Source: a virus. From it: DNA of 64,000 nucleotides. Of this stretch, positions 1 to 12,900 are shown piece by piece (positions within the stretch are counted from its first letter, which is position 1; each line of letters opens with the position of its first letter). The stretch covers positions 98,908 through 162,907 of IMG/VR virus record IMGVR_UViG_3300008120_000059, one strand, 5' to 3'. The translations under genes were made by a program, and so were the position numbers. Below the pieces are notes generated by a model, which was not told the origin of the DNA, searched no databases, and saw only the letters and a program-made list of their open reading frames with translations.

Positions 1-3000
1 TATTGGTGGGAGTCACCGTATTAGTTGGTGTGTTAGTTGGGGTTACGGTGTTGGTTGGAGTAACGGTATTTGTTGGGGTGTTTGTAGGAGTGTTTGTTGG
101 TGTTAATGTAGGTGTTACGGTTTTTGTTGGTGTATTGGTTGGTGTAACAGTATTTGTTGGTGTGTTGGTGGGTGTGTTGGTGGGTGTTACAGTATTAGTT
201 GGGGTATTAGTAGGACTCAATGTTGGGGTAACAGTATTCGTTGGTGTTACAGTATTGGTTGGAGTGTTTGTTGGGGTATTTGTTGGGGTTACGGTATTAG
301 TAGGGGTATTGGTTGGAGTTAATGTAGGAGTAACAGTCTTGGTTGGTGTATTAGTTGGCGTAACAGTGTTTGTTGGGGTGTTAGTTGGGGTATTTGTAGG
401 GGTTACCGTATTGGTCGGAGTGTTGGTTGGTGTTAATGTAGGAGTAACAGTCTTGGTTGGAGTGTTTGTTGGGGTAACAGTATTGGTTGGAGTCACTGTA
501 TTAGTTGGTGTGTTGGTCGGTGTATTTGTTGGGGTTAAAGTTGGTGTGACAGTTTTTGTTGGTGTATTGGTTGGGGTTACTGTGTTAGTAGGAGTGTTTG
601 TAGGTGTATTAGTAGGGGTATTAGTATTAGTCGGGGTATTGGTCGGTGTAACTGTATTCGTTGGAGTAACGGTAGGAGTTAATGTAGGAGTAACAGTCTT
701 GGTTGGTGTATTAGTAGGTGTGTTAGTAGGGGTTACCGTATTGGTTGGGGTGTTAGTCGGGGTAACTGTGTTAGTTGGTGTGTTAGTTGGTGTGTTGGTC
801 GGAGTTACCGTATTTGTTGGAGTATTTGTAGGGGTTAAGGTAGGCGTAACAGTTCTTGTTGGAGTATTGGTCGGTGTAACTGTATTCGTTGGAGTTACAG
901 TGTTAGTGGGGGTTACGGTATTGGTCGGCGTTACAGTGTTAGTCGGTGTTACCGTATTAGTTGGAGTATTTGTTGGCGTAACAGTGTTTGTTGGAGTTAC
1001 AGTGTTTGTGGGGGTATTGGTTGGAGTATTGGTGGGAGTCTGAGTTGGGGTGACTGTCTTAGTTGGGGTATTGGTCGGGGTAACTGTGTTGGTTGGAGTA
1101 ACGGTATTTGTTGGGGTATTGGTCGGGGTATTGGTTGGAGTTAAAGTTGGCGTAACAGTGTTTGTTGGTGTATTGGTAGGTGTTACAGTATTAGTTGGGG
1201 TATTGGTTGGAGTTAAAGTTGGTGTAACAGTTTTTGTTGGTGTATTAGTTGGCGTTACAGTATTAGTTGGTGTGTTAGTTGGTGTGTTTGTTGGGGTTAC
1301 CGTATTGGTCGGAGTTACCGTAGGACTCAATGTAGGAGTTACAGTATTAGTTGGTGTGTTGGTTGGTGTGACTGTATTCGTTGGAGTGTTAGTAGGTGTC
1401 TGAGTTGGGGTAACAGTATTTGTTGGAGTATTGGTAGGAGTATTGGTAGGGGTTACAGTATTGGTAGGAGTATTGGTAGGGGTTACAGTATTGGTAGGAG
1501 TATTCGTTGGGGTTAGAGTTGGTGTAACAGTTTTGGTAGGAGTATTAGTAGGGGTTACAGTATTTGTAGGAGTTACCGTAGGACTCAATGTGGGAGTCAC
1601 CGTATTAGTTGGTGTATTGGTTGGGGTTACGGTGTTGGTTGGAGTGTTTGTAGGTGTATTAGTTGGAGTAACAGTATTTGTAGGTGTATTAGTCGGGGTA
1701 TTGGTTGGTGTTACGGTGTTGGTTGGGGTTAAAGTTGGTGTGACAGTTTTTGTTGGTGTATTGGTTGGCGTAACAGTGTTTGTCGGAGTATTAGTTGGGG
1801 TGTTGGTTGGTGTATTAGTTGGAGTTACAGTGTTGGTTGGAGTGTTAGTTGGTGTTACGGTATTGGTTGGGGTTACTGTGTTTGTAGGAGTATTGGTCGG
1901 TGTATTCGTTGGGGTTAGAGTTGGTGTAACAGTTTTGGTAGGAGTATTAGTAGGAGTTATAGTATTCGTTGGTGTGTTGGTCGGTGTAACAGTATTAGTT
2001 GGGGTGTTGGTTGGGGTGTTGGTTGGAGTAACAGTATTAGTTGGAGTATTAGTTGGGGTGTTGGTTGGAGTAACAGTGTTTGTTGGGGTTACCGTAGGGC
2101 TCAATGTGGGAGTTACAGTTTTAGTAGGGGTGTTTGTTGGAGTTACGGTGTTGGTTGGGGTATTGGTTGGTGTGTTAGTTGGTGTAACTGTATTAGTGGG
2201 AGTCACTGTAGGGCTCAATGTTGGAGTTACAGTGTTGGTTGGGGTGTTAGTTGGTGTATTGGTTGGTGTAACTGTATTCGTTGGAGTGTTTGTAGGAGTG
2301 TTGGTTGGGGTTACAGTATTAGTTGGTGTGTTGGTTGGAGTTAATGTAGGTGTAACGGTTCTTGTGGGGGTGTTGGTAGGGGTTACGGTATTAGTTGGAG
2401 TGTTTGTTGGGGTATTTGTTGGGGTTACGGTATTAGTTGGAGTGTTTGTTGGGGTATTTGTTGGGGTTACGGTATTAGTAGGGGTATTGGTTGGGGTATT
2501 TGTTGGGGTTACGGTATTAGTAGGGGTATTGGTTGGAGTTAATGTAGGTGTAACGGTTCTTGTGGGGGTGCTGGTAGGGGTTACGGTGTTAGTTGGAGTG
2601 TTGGTAGGTGTGTTAGTTGGCGTAACGGTGTTAGTTGGAGTCACAGTCGGACTCAATGTAGGTGTTACTGTATTTGTTGGGGTGTTGGTAGGGGTATTTG
2701 TAGGTGTTACGGTGTTGGTAGGTGTAACTGTTGGACTCAATGTAGGAGTCACAGTATTTGTTGGTGTATTTGTAGGTGTGTTAGTTGGGGTAACGGTATT
2801 AGTTGGAGTGTTGGTTGGTGTATTTGTTGGTGTTACTGTGTTAGTAGGGGTATTTGTGGGAGTATTTGTAGGTGTTACGGTGTTGGTAGGTGTAACTGTT
2901 GGACTCAATGTGGGAGTCACAGTTTTAGTAGGAGTATTTGTAGGTGTTACGGTGTTGGTAGGTGTGTTTGTTGGGGTATTGGTTGGAGTTACCGTATTCG

Positions 3001-6000
3001 TCGGAGTATTAGTAGGGGTGTTAGTTGGAGTTACAGTGTTTGTTGGTGTGTTTGTAGGGGTATTGGTAGGTGTTACTGTGTTAGTAGGAGTATTTGTAGG
3101 AGTATTGGTTGGTGTTACGGTATTTGTAGGAGTTACAGTTGGTGTTAATGTAGGAGTCACCGTGTTTGTTGGGGTATTGGTGGGAGTATTTGTAGGGGTT
3201 ACCGTATTTGTCGGTGTATTGGTTGGTGTTAAAGTAGGTGTAACCGTTCTTGTTGGAGTGTTAGTTGGTGTAACCGTATTTGTAGGAGTATTAGTAGGGG
3301 TGTTGGTAGGGGTTACAGTATTCGTAGGGGTATTGGTTGGTGTATTCGTGGGTGTGACAGTATTAGTTGGTGTTACGGTTGGACTCAGTGTAGGGGTTAC
3401 TGTATTGGTTGGAGTGTTAGTTGGGGTATTTGTAGGTGTAACTGTATTTGTTGGGGTGTTTGTAGGTGTATTAGTTGGTGTAACTGTATTAGTTGGTGTA
3501 TTCGTAGGGGTTTGAGTTGGTGTAACAGTATTTGTAGGAGTCACAGTCGGACTCAATGTGGGAGTCACGGTCTTAGTCGGTGTGTTAGTAGGGGTAACTG
3601 TGTTCGTAGGAGTTACCGTAGGACTCAATGTAGGGGTGACAGTGTTGGTTGGAGTATTGGTTGGTGTGTTGGTTGGTGTTACGGTGTTTGTAGGAGTTAC
3701 TGTATTAGTAGGAGTGTTCGTAGGGGTATTGGTAGGGGTTACTGTGTTAGTTGGAGTGTTAGTAGGTGTATTGGTAGGAGTAACTGTATTGGTTGGTGTA
3801 TTTGTGGGTGTAACAGTGTTAGTTGGTGTGTTAGTTGGTGTGTTGGTAGGAGTTACGGTGTTAGTTGGAGTATTTGTAGGTGTCTGAGTTGGTGTAACTG
3901 TATTCGTAGGGGTTACAGTCGGACTCAGTGTAGGTGTTACTGTGTTAGTCGGGGTAACTGTAGGTGTATTTGTTGGAGTTACAGTGTTGGTTGGGGTGTT
4001 GGTTGGAGTTACGGTGTTCGTTGGAGTATTGGTTGGTGTATTAGTTGGGGTTACTGTATTAGTTGGAGTATTGGTTGGGGTATTGGTTGGAGTTACAGTC
4101 TTGGTTGGTGTGTTGGTTGGTGTTACGGTGTTTGTTGGAGTATTGGTTGGAGTGTTTGTGGGGGTGTTGGTTGGTGTTACGGTGTTTGTTGGGGTGACTG
4201 TATTGGTTGGAGTGTTTGTTGGGGTGTTGGTGGGAGTATTTGTAGGGGTTACCGTATTTGTCGGTGTATTGGTTGGTGTTAAAGTAGGTGTAACCGTTCT
4301 TGTTGGAGTTACAGTCGGACTCAATGTTGGAGTTACTGTATTGGTTGGTGTTAGTGTCGGGCTTAATGTTGGTGTAACAGTACTAGTTGGGGTATTGGTT
4401 GGGGTGTTGGTTGGAGTTACCGTATTGGTTGGTGTATTCGTCGGTGTATTTGTAGGTGTAACAGTATTCGTAGGTGTTACAGTTGGAGTATTGGTTGGGG
4501 TTACTGTGTTAGTTGGAGTATTGGTGGGGGTATTGGTTGGAGTAACAGTATTTGTTGGTGTCACAGTCGGACTCAATGTTGGTGTAACAGTTTTTGTTGG
4601 GGTATTTGTCGGTGTCTGAGTTGGTGTTACGGTATTGGTTGGCGTATTGGTAGGAGTATTGGTTGGCGTATTTGTTGGAGTTACGGTATTAGTTGGTGTG
4701 ACTGTATTGGTTGGGGTGTTAGTCGGCGTGTTCGTAGGGGTGTTGGTTGGTGTTACCGTATTTGTTGGTGTATTAGTAGGTGTGTTAGTAGGTGTTACTG
4801 TATTTGTAGGCGTGTTCGTGGGAGTCTGAGTTGGTGTTACAGTGTTAGTAGGAGTGTTAGTTGGCGTGTTAGTGGGTGTAACAGTATTAGTAGGAGTCAC
4901 CGTTGGACTCAATGTAGGTGTAACAGTATTGGTTGGTGTGTTGGTCGGAGTGTTGGTAGGAGTTACAGTATTAGTAGGAGTCACCGTTGGACTCAATGTA
5001 GGTGTAACTGTATTTGTTGGGGTATTTGTTGGGGTATTGGTAGGAGTTACTGTATTAGTCGGAGTGTTGGTCGGGGTGTTGGTTGGAGTAACAGTGTTGG
5101 TGGGAGTATTGGTTGGAGTGTTAGTTGGTGTATTTGTTGGGGTTACGGTGTTGGTTGGAGATACCGTATTTGTAGGAGTATTGGTTGGAGTGTTAGTTGG
5201 GGTTAGTGTTGGGGTTACGGTGTTTGTTGGGGTATTGGTAGGTGTATTGGTTGGTGTAACGGTATTTGTAGGAGTAACAGTGTTGGTTGGAGTATTGGTA
5301 GGACTTAATGTTGGCGTATTAGTTGGGGTTACGGTGCTGGTTGGAGTCACTGTTGGACTCAATGTAGGTGTAACTGTATTTGTTGGTGTGTTGGTAGGAG
5401 TGTTTGTAGGAGTCACAGTATTAGTAGGAGTCACAGTTGGACTTAATGTGGGAGTTACTGTATTAGTTGGAGTGTTGGTAGGTGTGTTAGTTGGGGTTAC
5501 TGTATTTGTCGGGGTATTGGTTGGGGTATTTGTTGGTGTAACGGTGTTGGTCGGAGTGTTTGTGGGAGTATTTGTAGGAGTTACTGTGTTCGTAGGAGTT
5601 ACTGTAGGACTCAATGTTGGTGTTACTGTATTTGTTGGGGTGTTAGTAGGAGTGTTTGTTGGAGTCACCGTGTTTGTTGGGGTATTGGTGGGAGTATTTG
5701 TTGGTGTAACAGTATTTGTTGGGGTGTTAGTTGGGGTGTTGGTAGGAGTTACCGTATTGGTTGGTGTGTTAGTTGGGGTGTTGGTAGGAGTTACCGTATT
5801 GGTTGGTGTGTTAGTAGGAGTGTTTGTTGGTGTAACAGTATTGGTTGGTGTGTTAGTAGGAGTGTTTGTTGGTGTAACAGTATTGGTAGGAGTTACAGTT
5901 GGGGTGTTGGTTGGAGTTACAGTATTAGTAGGCGTATTGGTAGGAGTATTAGTTGGAGTTACTGTATTTGTAGAAGTATTGGTAGGAGTATTGGTAGGGG

Positions 6001-9000
6001 TGACAGTATTGGTGGGCGTATTGGTAGGAGTATTGGTTGGGGTGACTGTATTTGTTGGAGTATTTGTTGGGGTGTTAGTTGGAGTTACTGTATTTGTAGG
6101 AGTATTGGTAGGAGTATTGGTAGGGGTGACAGTATTGGTGGGGGTGTTTGTAGGAGTATTGGTAGGGGTGACAGTATTGGTTGGAGTATTAGTTGGGGTG
6201 ACTGTATTTGTTGGAGTATTTGTTGGGGTGTTGGTAGGGGTGTTGGTAGGAGTTACAGTATTGGTTGGAGTAACTGTATTGGTTGGAGTGTTTGTCGGGG
6301 TATTTGTAGGTGTCAGTGTCGGTGTTACGGTATTTGTTGGAGTATTAGTAGGAGTGTTAGTTGGTGTAACCGTATTTGTTGGTGTATTTGTGGGTGTATT
6401 GGTAGGAGTAACTGTATTGGTAGCCGTATTGGTAGGAGTGTTGGTTGGTGTATTAGTTGGTGTGACTGTATTGGTCGGAGTTACCGTCGGTGTATTTGTT
6501 GGGGTTACGGTATTGGTAGGGGTTACTGTTGGTGTATTCGTAGGCGTGTTTGTTGGGGTTACGGTATTTGTTGGAGTATTAGTGGGGGTATTCGTAGGTG
6601 TATTGGTTGGTGTTACGGTGTTAGTTGGGGTATTTGTAGGGGTTTGAGTTGGTGTAACGGTATTGGTTGGAGTCACTGTTGGACTCAATGTTGGCGTTAC
6701 CGTATTGGTAGGAGTATTAGTTGGCGTATTGGTAGGAGTAACTGTGTTGGTTGGGGTGTTGGTAGGAGTGTTAGTTGGTGTTACAGTATTAGTTGGTGTG
6801 TTAGTTGGTGTGTTTGTTGGTGTTACGGTGTTCGTAGGGGTGTTAGTAGGTGTCAGTGTTGGGGATACCGTATTGGTAGGAGTGTTAGTTGGTGTATTTG
6901 TAGGGGTTACCGTATTGGTAGGAGTATTAGTTGGTGTATTTGTAGGAGTAGCAGTATTAGTAGGGGTATTTGTTGGAGTATTGGTCGGTGTTACAGTGTT
7001 TGTTGGAGTGTTGGTTGGTGTTACAGTGTTTGTTGGGGTGTTTGTCGGAGTGTTGGTTGGGGTATTCGTTGGTGTTACAGTATTTGTAGGGGTTACGGTG
7101 TTGGTTGGAGTATTGGTGGGGCTTAATGTTGGGGTATTTGTAGGGGTTACGGTGTTGGTTGGGGTCGCTGTTGGAGTCAATGTAGGTGTAACTGTATTGG
7201 TTGGGGTATTGGTAGGAGTATTGGTTGGGGTAACAGTATTGGTAGGAGTAACTGTTGGACTCAATGTAGGAGTAACTGTATTGGTAGGAGTGTTTGTTGG
7301 TGTATTGGTTGGTGTTACAGTATTAGTTGGAGTATTTGTTGGAGTTAAAGTTGGTGTAACAGTTTTTGTTGGTGTATTAGTTGGGGTGTTAGTAGGAGTT
7401 ACTGTATTGGTTGGTGTGTTTGTGGGAGTATTGGTTAATGTAACGGATGGTGTTACAGTGTTGGTTGGTGTTACCGTTGGAGTATTGGTGGGTGTTGGGG
7501 TGCTCGTTGGAGTTGGTGAGGGTAACATTGTATAATCAATGTCACAAGAAGGTGCTGGTGTTGGTGAAACCGTCACAGTTACACTTGGTGTATTTGTTGG
7601 AGTTACAGTATTGGTTGGAGTTACAGTATTTGTCGGGGTGTTTGTGGGGGTAACTGTATTGGTTGGAGTCACTGTTGGACTCAATGTTGGTGTTACAGTG
7701 TTAGTAGGAGTGTTGGTCGGCGTGTTAGTTGGAGTATTGGTTGGTGTTACGGTGTTAGTTGGTGTTACCGTAGGACTCAATGTAGGAGTCACAGTATTGG
7801 TAGGTGTATTGGTTGGAGTATTGGTTGGTGTTACGGTGTTAGTTGGTGTTACCGTAGGACTCAATGTAGGAGTCACAGTATTCGTTGGTGTGTTTGTAGG
7901 TGTATTAGTCGGAGTTACGGTGTTGGTTGGAGTTACGGTATTTGTGGGAGTGTTTGTAGGAGTGTTGGTAGGAGTGTTTGTTGGAGTTACGGTGTTGGTT
8001 GGGGTATTGGTTGGGGTATTGGTTGGTGTAACGGTATTTGTAGGAGTATTTGTAGGTGTCTGAGTTGGAGTTACTGTATTCGTCGGTGTGTTTGTTGGGG
8101 TGTTGGTAGGAGTTACGGTATTGGTAGGACTTAATGTTGGAGTGTTAGTTGGAGTATTTGTTGGAGTTACTGTGTTGGTTGGAGTATTCGTAGGTGTAAC
8201 CGTATTTGTTGGTGTATTAGTTGGGGTGTTTGTAGGTGTATTAGTTGGTGTCACAGTTTCTGTTGGAGTCACTGTAACAGTATTGGTTGGTGTGACTGTA
8301 TTGGTAGGGGTTACGGTGTTGGTTGGTGTAAGTGTTGGTGTTTCTGTGGGAGTATTTGTTGGTGTGTTGGTGGGGGTATTTGTTGGTGTTTCGGTTGGTG
8401 TATTTGTAGGTGTATTAGTTGGAGCTACCGTATTTGTTGGAGTTACAGTTGGAGTGTTAGTTGGGGTAACCGTTGGTGTAACAGTATTGGTAGGAGTATT
8501 GGTTGGGGTTTGAGTTGGTGTAACGGTTGCAGTATTTGTTGGTGTTAGGGTAGGTGTTTCAGTTTGTGTTACAGTGGGTGTATTGGTTGGAGTTACAGTA
8601 TTGGTTGGAGTTACAGTTGAGGTATTAGTCGGAGTGTTAGTTGGTGTTATGGTGTTGGTTGGGGTATTGGTAGGTGTTTCGGTAGGGGTAACGGTTGGAC
8701 TCAGTGTTGGTGTTACTGTGTTAGTCGGAGTATTAGTTGGGGTGTTGGTTGGTGTTTCGGTAGGGGTAACGGTTAGGGTTACGGTGTTGGTTGGAGTATT
8801 GGTTGGTGTTTCGGTTGGTGTTTCGGTTGGTGTATTAGTTGGGGTAACAGTATTGGTTGGAGTTACAGTTGGGGTAACAGTTGGGGTAACAGTTGGAGTT
8901 ACGGTGTTGGTTGGGGTATTGGTTGGTGTTTCGGTTGGTGTTTCGGTTGGTGTATTAGTTGGGGTAACAGTATTTGTTGGGGTGTTAGTGGGTGTTTCAG

Positions 9001-9620
9001 TCGGTGTATTAGTTGGGGTATTGGTTGGTGTTTCGGTAGGGGTTACTGTATGAGTTGGTGTATTGGTAGGTGTTTCGGTAGGGGTTACCGTATTTGTTGG
9101 AGTTACAGTTGGAGTTTCGGTAGGGGTAACTGTATTTGTTGGGGTGTTGGTAGGTGTTTCAGTTGGTGTATTGGTTGGGGTTACCGTATTTGTTGGGGTT
9201 ACAGTTGGAGTTTCGGTCGGAGTAACAGTTGGTGTCTCGGTTGGTGTAACTGTATTCGTAGGAGTTACAGTAGGTGTGTTGGCTGGTGATTCGGTTGGAG
9301 TTACTGTGTTAGTTGGGGTAACTGTAGGAGTTTCAGTTGGGGTAACCGTTGGGGTATTTGTTGGGGTATTGGTTGGAGTTACTGTGTTAGTTGGAGTAAC
9401 TGTAGGAGTTTCAGTTGGGGTAACTGTAGGCTCGTTTGTTGGAGTATTAGTCGGAGTTACGGTATTCGTAGGAGTATTTGTTGGAGTGATAGTATTGGTT
9501 GGGGTAACAGTAGGTGTTTTTGTAACCGTAGGTGTAACAGTAGGGGTTTTGGTAACTGTTGGGGTTGGGGTATTTGAAGTAAAGGTTGTTGGTGTTGGTG
9601 TTAATGATGGTGTAAGTGTT
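1..9620 (-). repeat. Degenerate 6-nt/30-nt coding repeat array
   Basis: The DNA is built from hexanucleotide steps, each encoding Thr plus one other residue (Pro, Asn, Val, Leu, Ser or Glu). These often combine into ten-residue blocks like [10 protein letters not shown]. The third base of the Thr and Pro codons varies freely from copy to copy while the protein pattern holds. Glu-bearing blocks (PTETPT) concentrate at about 8340-9420, and Leu-Ser variants (PTLSPT) are scattered further left. A few recent exact duplications are visible: about 68 bp at 7731-7798 recurs at 7815-7882, and a segment at about 8778-8853 recurs 120 bp later with one mismatch. Confidence 0.9.
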
Positions 9621-9841
9621 GGTGAAGGTGTAGGTGAAGGTGTAGGGCAAGGAATCTCAGCCACACAAGTTTTATCAAGTGACGGAAAATAAACTGAGTA
9701 AGTACCTAAGTAGTAGTTTGTGTCGTAATAATATGGCATCACGACAGTACCTAAATTCAAGGTACCGCCAGTACAAGGATAAAATGTGATAACACCAATT
9801 TCACCATCAAAATTACCTGTGTTTATTTTTATTAATGCCAT
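1..9841 (-). CDS. Giant Thr/Pro-repeat fibre or adhesin-like protein (C-terminus beyond window)
   Basis: One minus-strand frame runs open from an ATG at 9841 to the left edge, at least 3,280 codons. I found no stop by checking the frame: every plus-strand Val/Gly ORF in the region shares one phase, and that phase contains no codon pair that would create TAA, TAG or TGA on the minus strand. The first ~65 residues are non-repetitive (start [16 protein letters not shown], with Cys near residues 23 and 59 and many Tyr). The rest is low-complexity sequence such as [10 protein letters not shown], with Thr at almost every second position. It is the last gene of the tail operon, where fibre and adhesin genes usually sit in T4-like phages. 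An extended, possibly glycosylated stalk or adhesin is inference. No enzymatic domain is visible, and the C-terminal domain is outside the window. Confidence 0.85.
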   Translation of the reverse strand, partial: MALIKINTGNFDGEIGVITFYPCTGGTLNLGTVVMPYYYDTNYYLGTYSVYFPSLDKTCVAEIPCPTPSPTPSPTLTPSLTPTPTTFTSNTPTPTVTKTPTVTPTVTKTPTVTPTNTITPTNTPTNTVTPTNTPTNEPTVTPTETPTVTPTNTVTPTNTPTNTPTVTPTETPTVTPTNTVTPTESPANTPTVTPTNTVTPTETPTVTPTETPTVTPTNTVTPTNTPTETPTNTPTNTVTPTETPTVTPTNTVTPTETPTNTPTHTVTPTETPTNTPTNTPTETPTNTPTNTVTPTNTPTETPTETPTNTPTNTVTPTVTPTVTPTVTPTNTVTPTNTPTETPTETPTNTPTNTVTLTVTPTETPTNTPTNTPTNTVTPTLSPTVTPTETPTNTPTNTITPTNTPTNTSTVTPTNTVTPTNTPTVTQTETPTLTPTNTATVTPTQTPTNTPTNTVTPTVTPTNTPTVTPTNTVAPTNTPTNTPTETPTNTPTNTPTNTPTETPTLTPTNTVTPTNTVTPTNTVTVTPTETVTPTNTPTNTPTNTPTNTVTPTNTPTNTVTPTNTPTNTPTLSPTNTVTPTNTPTNTPTNTVTPTQTPTNTPTNTVTPTNTPTNTPTNTVTPTNTPTNTPTNTPTNTVTPTNTVTPTNTPTNTPTNTVTPTLSPTVTPTNTVTPTNTPTNTPTNTVTPTLSPTVTPTNTVTPTNTPTNTPTNTPTNTVTPTLSPTVTPTNTVTPTNTPTNTVTPTNTVTPTNTPSVTVTVSPTPAPSCDIDYTMLPSPTPTSTPTPTNTPTVTPTNTVTPSVTLTNTPTNTPTNTVTPTNTPTNTPTKTVTPTLTPTNTPTNTVTPTNTPTNTPTNTVTPTLSPTVTPTNTVTPTNTPTNTPTNTVTPTLTPTATPTNTVTPTNTPTLSPTNTPTNTVTPTNTVTPTNTPTNTPTNTPTNTVTPTNTPTNTVTPTNTPTNTPTNTATPTNTPTNTPTNTVTPTNTPTNTPTNTVSPTLTPTNTPTNTVTPTNTPTNTPTNTVTPTNTPTNTPTNTVTPTNTPTNTPTNTVTPTLSPTVTPTNTVTPTQTPTNTPTNTVTPTNTPTNTPTNTPTNTVTPTNTPTNTPTVTPTNTVTPTNTPTVTPTNTVTPTNTPTNTPTNTATNTVTPTNTPTNTPTNTVTPTNTPTNTPTNTVTPTLTPTNTPTNTPTNTVTPTNTVTPTNTPTNTPTNTPTNTVTPTNTPTNTVTPTNTPTNTPTNTVTPTNTPTNTPTNTVTPTNTPTNTPTNTVTPTNTPTNTPTNTVTPTNTPTNTSTNTVTPTNTPTNTPTNTVTPTNTPTVTPTNTVTPTNTPTNTPTNTVTPTNTPTNTPTNTVTPTNTPTNTPTNTVTPTNTPTNTPTNTVTPTNTPTNTPTNTVTPTNTPTNTPTNTVTPTLSPTVTPTNTVTPTNTPTNTPTNTVTPTNTPTNTPTNTVTPTNTPTNTPTNTVTPTLSPTVTPTNTVTPTNTPTNTPTNTVTPTLSPTVTPTSTVTPTNTPTLSPTNTPTNTVTPTNTVTPTNTPTNTPTNTVTPTLTPTNTPTNTPTNTVSPTNTVTPTNTPTNTPTNTPTNTVTPTNTPTNTPTNTVTPTNTPTNTPTNTVTPTLSPTVTPTNTVTPTNTPTNTPTNTVTPTLSPTVTPTNTVTPTNTPTNTPTNTVTPTQTPTNTPTNTVTPTNTPTNTPTNTVTPTNTPTNTPTNTPTNTVTPTNTVTPTNTPTNTPTNTPTNTVTPTQTPTNTPTKTVTPTLSPTVTPTNTVTPTNTPTNTPTNTVTPTNTPTVTPTNTVTPTNTPTNTPTNTVTPTNTPTNTPTSTVTPTLSPTLTPTNTVTPTLSPTVTPTRTVTPTLTPTNTPTNTVTPTNTPTNTPTNTPTNTVTPTNTVTPTNTPTNTPTNTPTNTVTPTNTPTKTVTPTNTPTNTPTNTVTPTNTPTNTPTNTVTPTNTPTNTVTPTNTPTVTPTNTVTPTLSPTVTPTNTVTPTQTPTNTPTNTVTPTNTPTNTPTNTVTPTNTPTNTVTPTNTPTNTPTNTVTPTNTPTNTPTNTVTPTNTVTPTNTPTNTPTNTVTPTLSPTVTPTNTVTPTNTPTKTVTPTLSPTVTPTNTVTPTQTPTNTPTNTVTPTNTPTNTPTNTVTPTNTPTNTPTNTVTPTLSPTVTPTNTVTPTNTPTNTPTNTVTPTNTPTNTPTNTVTPTNTPTRTVTPTLTPTNTPTNTVTPTNTPTNTPTNTVTPTLTPTVTPTNTVTPTNTPTNTPTNTVTPTNTPTNTPTNTVTPTNTPTNTPTNTVTPTNTPTNTPTNTVTPTNTPTKTVTPTLSPTVTPTNTVTPTNTPTNTPTNTVTPTNTPTNTPTNTVTPTNTPTNTPTNTVTPTLSPTVTPTNTVTPTNTPTNTPTNTVTPTLSPTVTPTNTVTPTNTPTNTPTNTVTPTSTPTRTVTPTLTPTNTPTNTVTPTNTPTNTPTNTVTPTNTPTNTPTNTVTPTNTPTNTPTNTVTPTNTPTRTVTPTLTPTNTPTNTVTPTNTPTNTPTNTVTPTNTPTNTPTNTVTPTLSPTVTPTNTVTPTNTPTNTPTNTVTPTNTPTKTVTPTLSPTVTPTNTVTPTNTPTNTPTNTVTPTNTPTNTPTNTVTPTNTPTNTITPTNTPTKTVTPTLTPTNTPTNTPTNTVTPTNTVTPTNTPTNTVTPTNTPTNTPTNTPTNTVTPTNTPTKTVTPTLTPTNTVTPTNTPTNTPTNTVTPTNTPTNTPTNTVTPTNTPTNTVTPTLSPTVTPTNTVTPTNTPTKTVTPTLTPTNTPTNTVTPTNTPTNTVTPTNTPTNTPTNTVTPTQTPTNTPTNTVTPTNTPTNTVTPTLSPTVTPTNTVTPTNTPTNTPTNTVTPTNTPTKTVTPTLTPTNTPTNTVTPTNTPTNTVTPTLTPTNTPTNTPTNTVTPTNTVTPTNTPTKTVTPTQTPTNTPTNTPTNTVTPTNTVTPTNTPTNTVTPTNTVTPTNTVTPTNTVTPTNTVTPTNTPTRTVTPTLTPTNTPTNTVTPTNTPTNTPTNTVTPTNTPTNTVTPTNTPTNTPTKTVTPTLTPTVTPTNTVTPTNTPTNTNTPTNTPTNTPTNTVTPTNTPTKTVTPTLTPTNTPTNTPTNTVTPTNTVTPTNTPTKTVTPTLTPTNTPTNTVTPTNTPTNTPTNTVTPTNTPTKTVTPTLTPTNTPTNTVTPTNTPTNTPTNTVTPTNTVTPTLSPTNTPTNTVTPTNTPTNTPTNTVTPTNTPTKTVTPTLTPTNTPTNTPTNTVTPTNTVTPTNTPTNTVTPTN

Positions 9842-9881
9842 TTAAATCTACAGTCTTATCTATATCTATTTTTATTATAAA

Positions 9882-9910
9882 AATATACTCATTTATTCGG
9901 GTATTGTCAA
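9882..9910 (-). promoter_or_regulatory. Possible sigma70-type promoter for the repeat gene
   Basis: On the minus strand TTGACA (9910-9905) is followed after 17 bases by TATATT (9887-9882), about 40 bases before the ATG at 9841. The fit to the general bacterial consensus is good. A Bacteroidota host would normally use a different -35/-10 pair, so the call is tentative. Confidence 0.4.
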
Positions 9911-9931
9911 CGTCTATTTTTACAGTTTTTA

Positions 9932-12900
9932 TCATGGACAATCAAAAATGGAACTACTTAATTCCTCATTAGTTGGTTCTGTAGGACAATGGTTGGCATC
10001 GATATAATATTGACCGAGGTTGAATCCAATATTTGGATGTTTATCGTATTTGTGTTTCATCAGAATTTGGTCGCTGTTATTTCCATTGAAAACAACAACA
10101 AATTCATCAGTTAGTGGTGTATTGTCTAATTCAAAATTTAGATTGAAGTATAATCCTGTATCGCAATAATTTAAGTCGACATCAATTACTTCTATGGTTT
10201 TACCATATTTGTTTATTAAATAATCCCCATGGTTATATAATTCTTTCGGATGGTCACAACAAGGTTCAATAAAATCTGTTGGTTTTTTTTGTAATTCCTC
10301 TGGGAACCTATCGTCAAAAAAGTAAACACTATTTGTAGGTGTTCCAAAATTTTCAATGATTCTATTTGTATAAACTCTTAGTTGTGTTGTTGGTAAAACT
10401 TCAAAAACTTCATAAGTATTATTTTGGGTTAATCCTGTAATGATACTTTTCTTGATTGATGCTAAACATTCAATGTCTGTAATTTCAAGTTTTTGATAGT
10501 TGTACGTAAATGAATACCCTGATACAGGTCCATTCACAATTTGTTGGTGACTATATTCTGTACATTGTTTGTAAGATGCAGATAAAACATATTCCCCAAC
10601 ATTTAAATCACAAACACTTTTACCACTTATCGTACCACCACTAATATAACTTTCAATATTGTCATCTGTAGTTTGGTTGTCAATGGTTAATCCGCTATCA
10701 ACTACTAAAACTATAGAGTCACATTTTAAACCATAGTTAAAGTTTGATTTGTATTCAACTTTTGGTTGTATTGTGTAACCTGTGTAATTGTCACAATATG
10801 TTGCACCTGAAACAACTGAAATTGGGGATGATATTGTTCCTTGGTAACCAACAATACTAAATAATTCTACGTGACTTTTTCCTGATGGTGTTGGACATGG
10901 GTCATGTTCAATTTTGGGTTGTAGACCTTCAATTTTGAATTTTACTTCTTTATTTGCTGCATCTACAATATTAAAATCTATTACATCATTTTCTGAAAAA
11001 CCAGTTAATTTATATACACAATCACTAACTTTTTGAATGTAAACATCCGCATTTTCATTTGTTCCACTTACACAATTAGCATAAATGTTAAATGGCCATG
11101 TTGAACCTTGTTGGATACCTGTTTTGTATCCAATTACTTCAAAAAACACATCACTCACTAATGTACATCCACTGTTTGAGTCGCAATAAACGGTATTATC
11201 AGTATAAACTTTAACACTGATTCCATTTGTATTTTTTGTGATTTTGTAATCGGCATCAAATCGATAATCAAAATAGTCGACCACTGAACATTCGTTTGGA
11301 CCTAATTTTACGGATGAAAACTTAACTTTTTCAACACCATTTTCATCAGTGTATGTTGTGTATTTTATTAATGGTATTGTTTCTGAAAAATATGTTTGGC
11401 CTGTGGTTCCCGTGAAAGCAGAATAGGGTTCATACCCTGCACTATTTCTTGTAATAGTTACGTCATCAATCAATACAGATAACGCCGATAACCATAGTTC
11501 TTTAATTTTAGTAACATCAGGTTCAAGATAATCTTTATAATCACATATTAAGGAAAGATTTACCGTATCACCACTGGTGACCCCACTTGTACATCCTGTA
11601 AATGGTTGTGCATCAAATAATTTTGCACTGTTTGAAGTGTTACTTGTTCCACTAACAATCACATACATAGAGGATGTTAGACCCGTGTAGTCGGCCCCAC
11701 CATAAACTGTTCCATCAATTTCAATTACAGGATAGTAAGTAACACCTGTAAGGTTTATTAAACCTCTAAAATTATTTTCTTCACCTAAAATATTTTCTAA
11801 ATCTTCCTCAATTACATTTTCAAAATCAGGGTATAGTTCCTCAATAAATTCTAATGGTTGACAATCATATCTATATTGATATTTTGGTCTACCAAACACG
11901 TTATTTTCTATTAAATTACCGCCGGTCCATTGAGTGGTTGATGGTACTAATTGTTCAACTAATTGTGGCCAATAAGGTGATAATTTATTAACAAATTCAA
12001 TAACATTTATTTGATTATATGGTGTAAAACCTGTTGTTTGTGATATATAATCTCTATAGACATCTTCTAATTGAATATAATTTTTTTTGTAACGAATTTT
12101 GTTAGAATTTGTTACAAGTCCATGAATAAAGGTGTCTAAAAATTCAGCAAAAGTTTTACCTGTTTGGGGTAATAAAGTATTTGTACCAAAACTTATTAAT
12201 AATTCTCTACTTTGTCTAAAGATATCATAATCTATACCTCGTGATGGTGAGATATAAATTCCAATGTTTTTTCTATTTAAAATTAATAAATAATCATCCT
12301 CAATTGGTTTTCCGTCTTTATTATCGACCGCGGAAACCAATTCATAACCGGTATCTAAACCTGGTAATGTTCTATATAAATCAAAGTATTCTTCTCCGTA
12401 TGTGTAGTTTTTATTCTTTGTTTTAATTGTTTTGGTGTTACCCGTTAGTATTGAGTTACTACTGTCTAAAACGAGTGGAGTACGGTGTGATAATGTAATA
12501 TCGTACCATCCTGAACCTTTACCAAAGAATATGTTTTCAGTTTCGTTATATGCTCTTCTTGGTAGTCCAGTTTTTTCGTCTACAGGGTAACCCTCTCTGT
12601 CAAATGTTGTTGACGCTGAGTAGTAAACTTTAGAATATGTGAAACCTGTACTATCAAAGGTGGCGTAAGAATATCTTTTGTTACCTTGAATCGCATCGTA
12701 TATGTCTTGTTGTAAATTAAAACTAGATGGAATTGACGTTACTTTATAAATGTATTCATCAATCCTAATCAAAGGCTCGGGTGCCCCCAAAAATTTTAAA
12801 AAGAAATCAATAGAGGATTTTGTTCCTTTTGATTTATAAATGTGAGCAAGATTTATAAGTAATCTTCGATAAAACTCATACTCAGCTTCAATTAAATTCG

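Noticed and set aside
1-9500. Possible CRISPR array or tandem satellite
   Set aside because: There are no constant repeats with unique spacers. The periodicity is 6 nt, in frame and coding, with variable wobble bases.
3-9692. Numerous plus-strand ORFs of Val/Gly/Thr repeats (for example 1431-3515, 4842-6647)
   Set aside because: They are the antisense of a single continuous minus-strand Thr/Pro gene. They break at TGA codons that are harmless on the minus strand, have no starts of their own, and run against the operon.
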